Assembly (NCBI GenBank): GCA_030726195.1
Contig: JANREF010000103.1
Coordinates: 1 to 7,818, forward strand
DNA from: Burkholderiaceae bacterium
GTDB taxonomy: Bacteria; Pseudomonadota; Gammaproteobacteria; Burkholderiales; Burkholderiaceae_C
Reading direction: 5' to 3'
DNA length: 7,818 nt
Below the pieces are notes generated by a model that worked only from the letters and a program-made list of their open reading frames with translations, was not told the origin of the DNA and ran no database searches. Shown here one piece after another: positions 6,245 through 7,818 of the stretch. A program made the translations under genes and the position numbers. Numbering within the stretch: the first letter of the stretch is position 1; every line of letters begins with the position of its first letter.

Positions 6245-6412
6245 CTCATCTACAGGCTGATAATCGCCTCCGCAAGGCGCTAGTGTGGCTCCGCTCGCGC
6301 TGACACCGGCATGGATTAATGTTCCACAATGTATATTATGTTAAATAACGTAGGTAGGTGAAAACCGATACCTGCTCCCCGTCAGCCCATTCAACGCCCT
6401 AACGCCCTGCGC

Positions 6413-6451
<39 letters not shown>

Positions 6452-6468
6452 ACACCAGGCCGTGTGAC

Positions 6469-6501
6469 AGACACCCGATCAAGTCGGGTGTGACGGGCCG
6501 G
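6469..6501 (-). repeat. Palindromic element copy 1
   Basis: An 8-bp perfect stem, ACACCCGA (6471-6478) with TCGGGTGT (6484-6491), encloses a 5-nt loop that reads CTTGA on the minus strand. The 33-nt block matches 6645-6677 at 32 of 33 positions, the only difference being G/A at 6495/6671. On the minus strand it reads GTC-stem-CTTGA-stem-CTG. Confidence 0.85.
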
Positions 6502-6580
6502 CAACTATGCCACACACCGTCCAACACAGTGCCTGCGACGCCAACACAAACAACCCCCGTCCAGCATTTACCAACCGACC

Positions 6581-6609
6581 GTCACCCTCTGGCTTGACCA
6601 GAGGGTCTG
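6581..6609 (+). repeat. Palindromic element copy 2 (different stem, opposite strand)
   Basis: A 9-bp perfect stem, ACCCTCTGG (6584-6592) with CCAGAGGGT (6598-6606), encloses the loop CTTGA (6593-6597). Flanks are GTC before and CTG after, the same as copies 1 and 3 read on the other strand. The stem sequence is different yet still fully paired. Confidence 0.8.
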
Positions 6610-6644
6610 AATCGCGGGGTGCGCACAGTCAACGACTCAACCAA

Positions 6645-6677
6645 AGACACCCGATCAAGTCGGGTGTGACAGGCCGG
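6645..6677 (-). repeat. Palindromic element copy 3, just past ligA
   Basis: Same block as copy 1: stem ACACCCGA (6647-6654) with TCGGGTGT (6660-6667) and the loop CTTGA on the minus strand. It begins about 21 nt beyond the ligA stop in the direction of ligA transcription. The stem could therefore act as a ligA terminator or 3'-end protector, but only a short TTT follows, so Rho-independent termination would be weak. Confidence 0.8.
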
Positions 6678-6698
6678 TGTCAGGCGGCTTGCCCCAAT

Positions 6699-7818
<1,120 letters not shown>

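Noticed and set aside
6358..6402. Tiny GTG frame after AGGTAGG
   Set aside because: Only 14 codons, with the putative ribosome site abutting the start codon.
6469..6677. CRISPR-like repeats
   Set aside because: There are only three units, in mixed orientation, one with a different stem, and spacing is not uniform; they are palindromic elements, not an array.

Overview
The window reads as chromosomal housekeeping DNA from a GC-rich betaproteobacterium, most likely in Burkholderiales and closest in style to Comamonadaceae. This rests on gene order (ygfZ, mltG, tmk, holB, tatD) and on protein style: the delta' subunit has the linker between its zinc-binding cysteines and the AAA+ core that I associate with Burkholderiales, and YgfZ has its KGCYPGQE signature. 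The genus cannot be named from sequence alone.

Layout: (1) 1-910, minus strand: most of ygfZ, with its 3' end cut off by the window edge. (2) 911-1162: divergent intergenic region. (3) 1163-5177, plus strand: mltG, tmk, holB and tatD. They cover septal or lateral wall glycan cleavage, dTTP synthesis, the clamp loader and a TatD-family metal-dependent nuclease. tmk and holB are 4 nt apart. holB and tatD are separated by 294 nt of non-coding DNA where many relatives carry pilZ. (4) 5273-6244, plus strand: an exported ankyrin-repeat protein of unknown function. (5) 6245-6698: non-coding region between convergent genes, with a hexanucleotide microsatellite and three palindromes of one family. (6) 6699-7818, minus strand: C-terminal half of ligA, the NAD+-dependent DNA ligase.

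The coding content is conventional. What stands out is the repeat content of the non-coding DNA. A degenerate 12-nt tandem array begins inside the holB stop codon and supplies six in-frame stop codons. A 10-nt-period tract follows it, then 12-nt-period sequence of similar composition on the opposite strand, so the gap has inverted-repeat character. The ank/ligA gap holds three hairpins with the same loop (CTTGA) and the same flanks but different, fully paired stems. Short tandem duplications of 9 or 12 nt also sit in frame inside ygfZ, tmk and the ankyrin gene, which suggests frequent slippage. I found no defence system, mobile element, CRISPR array or RNA gene.
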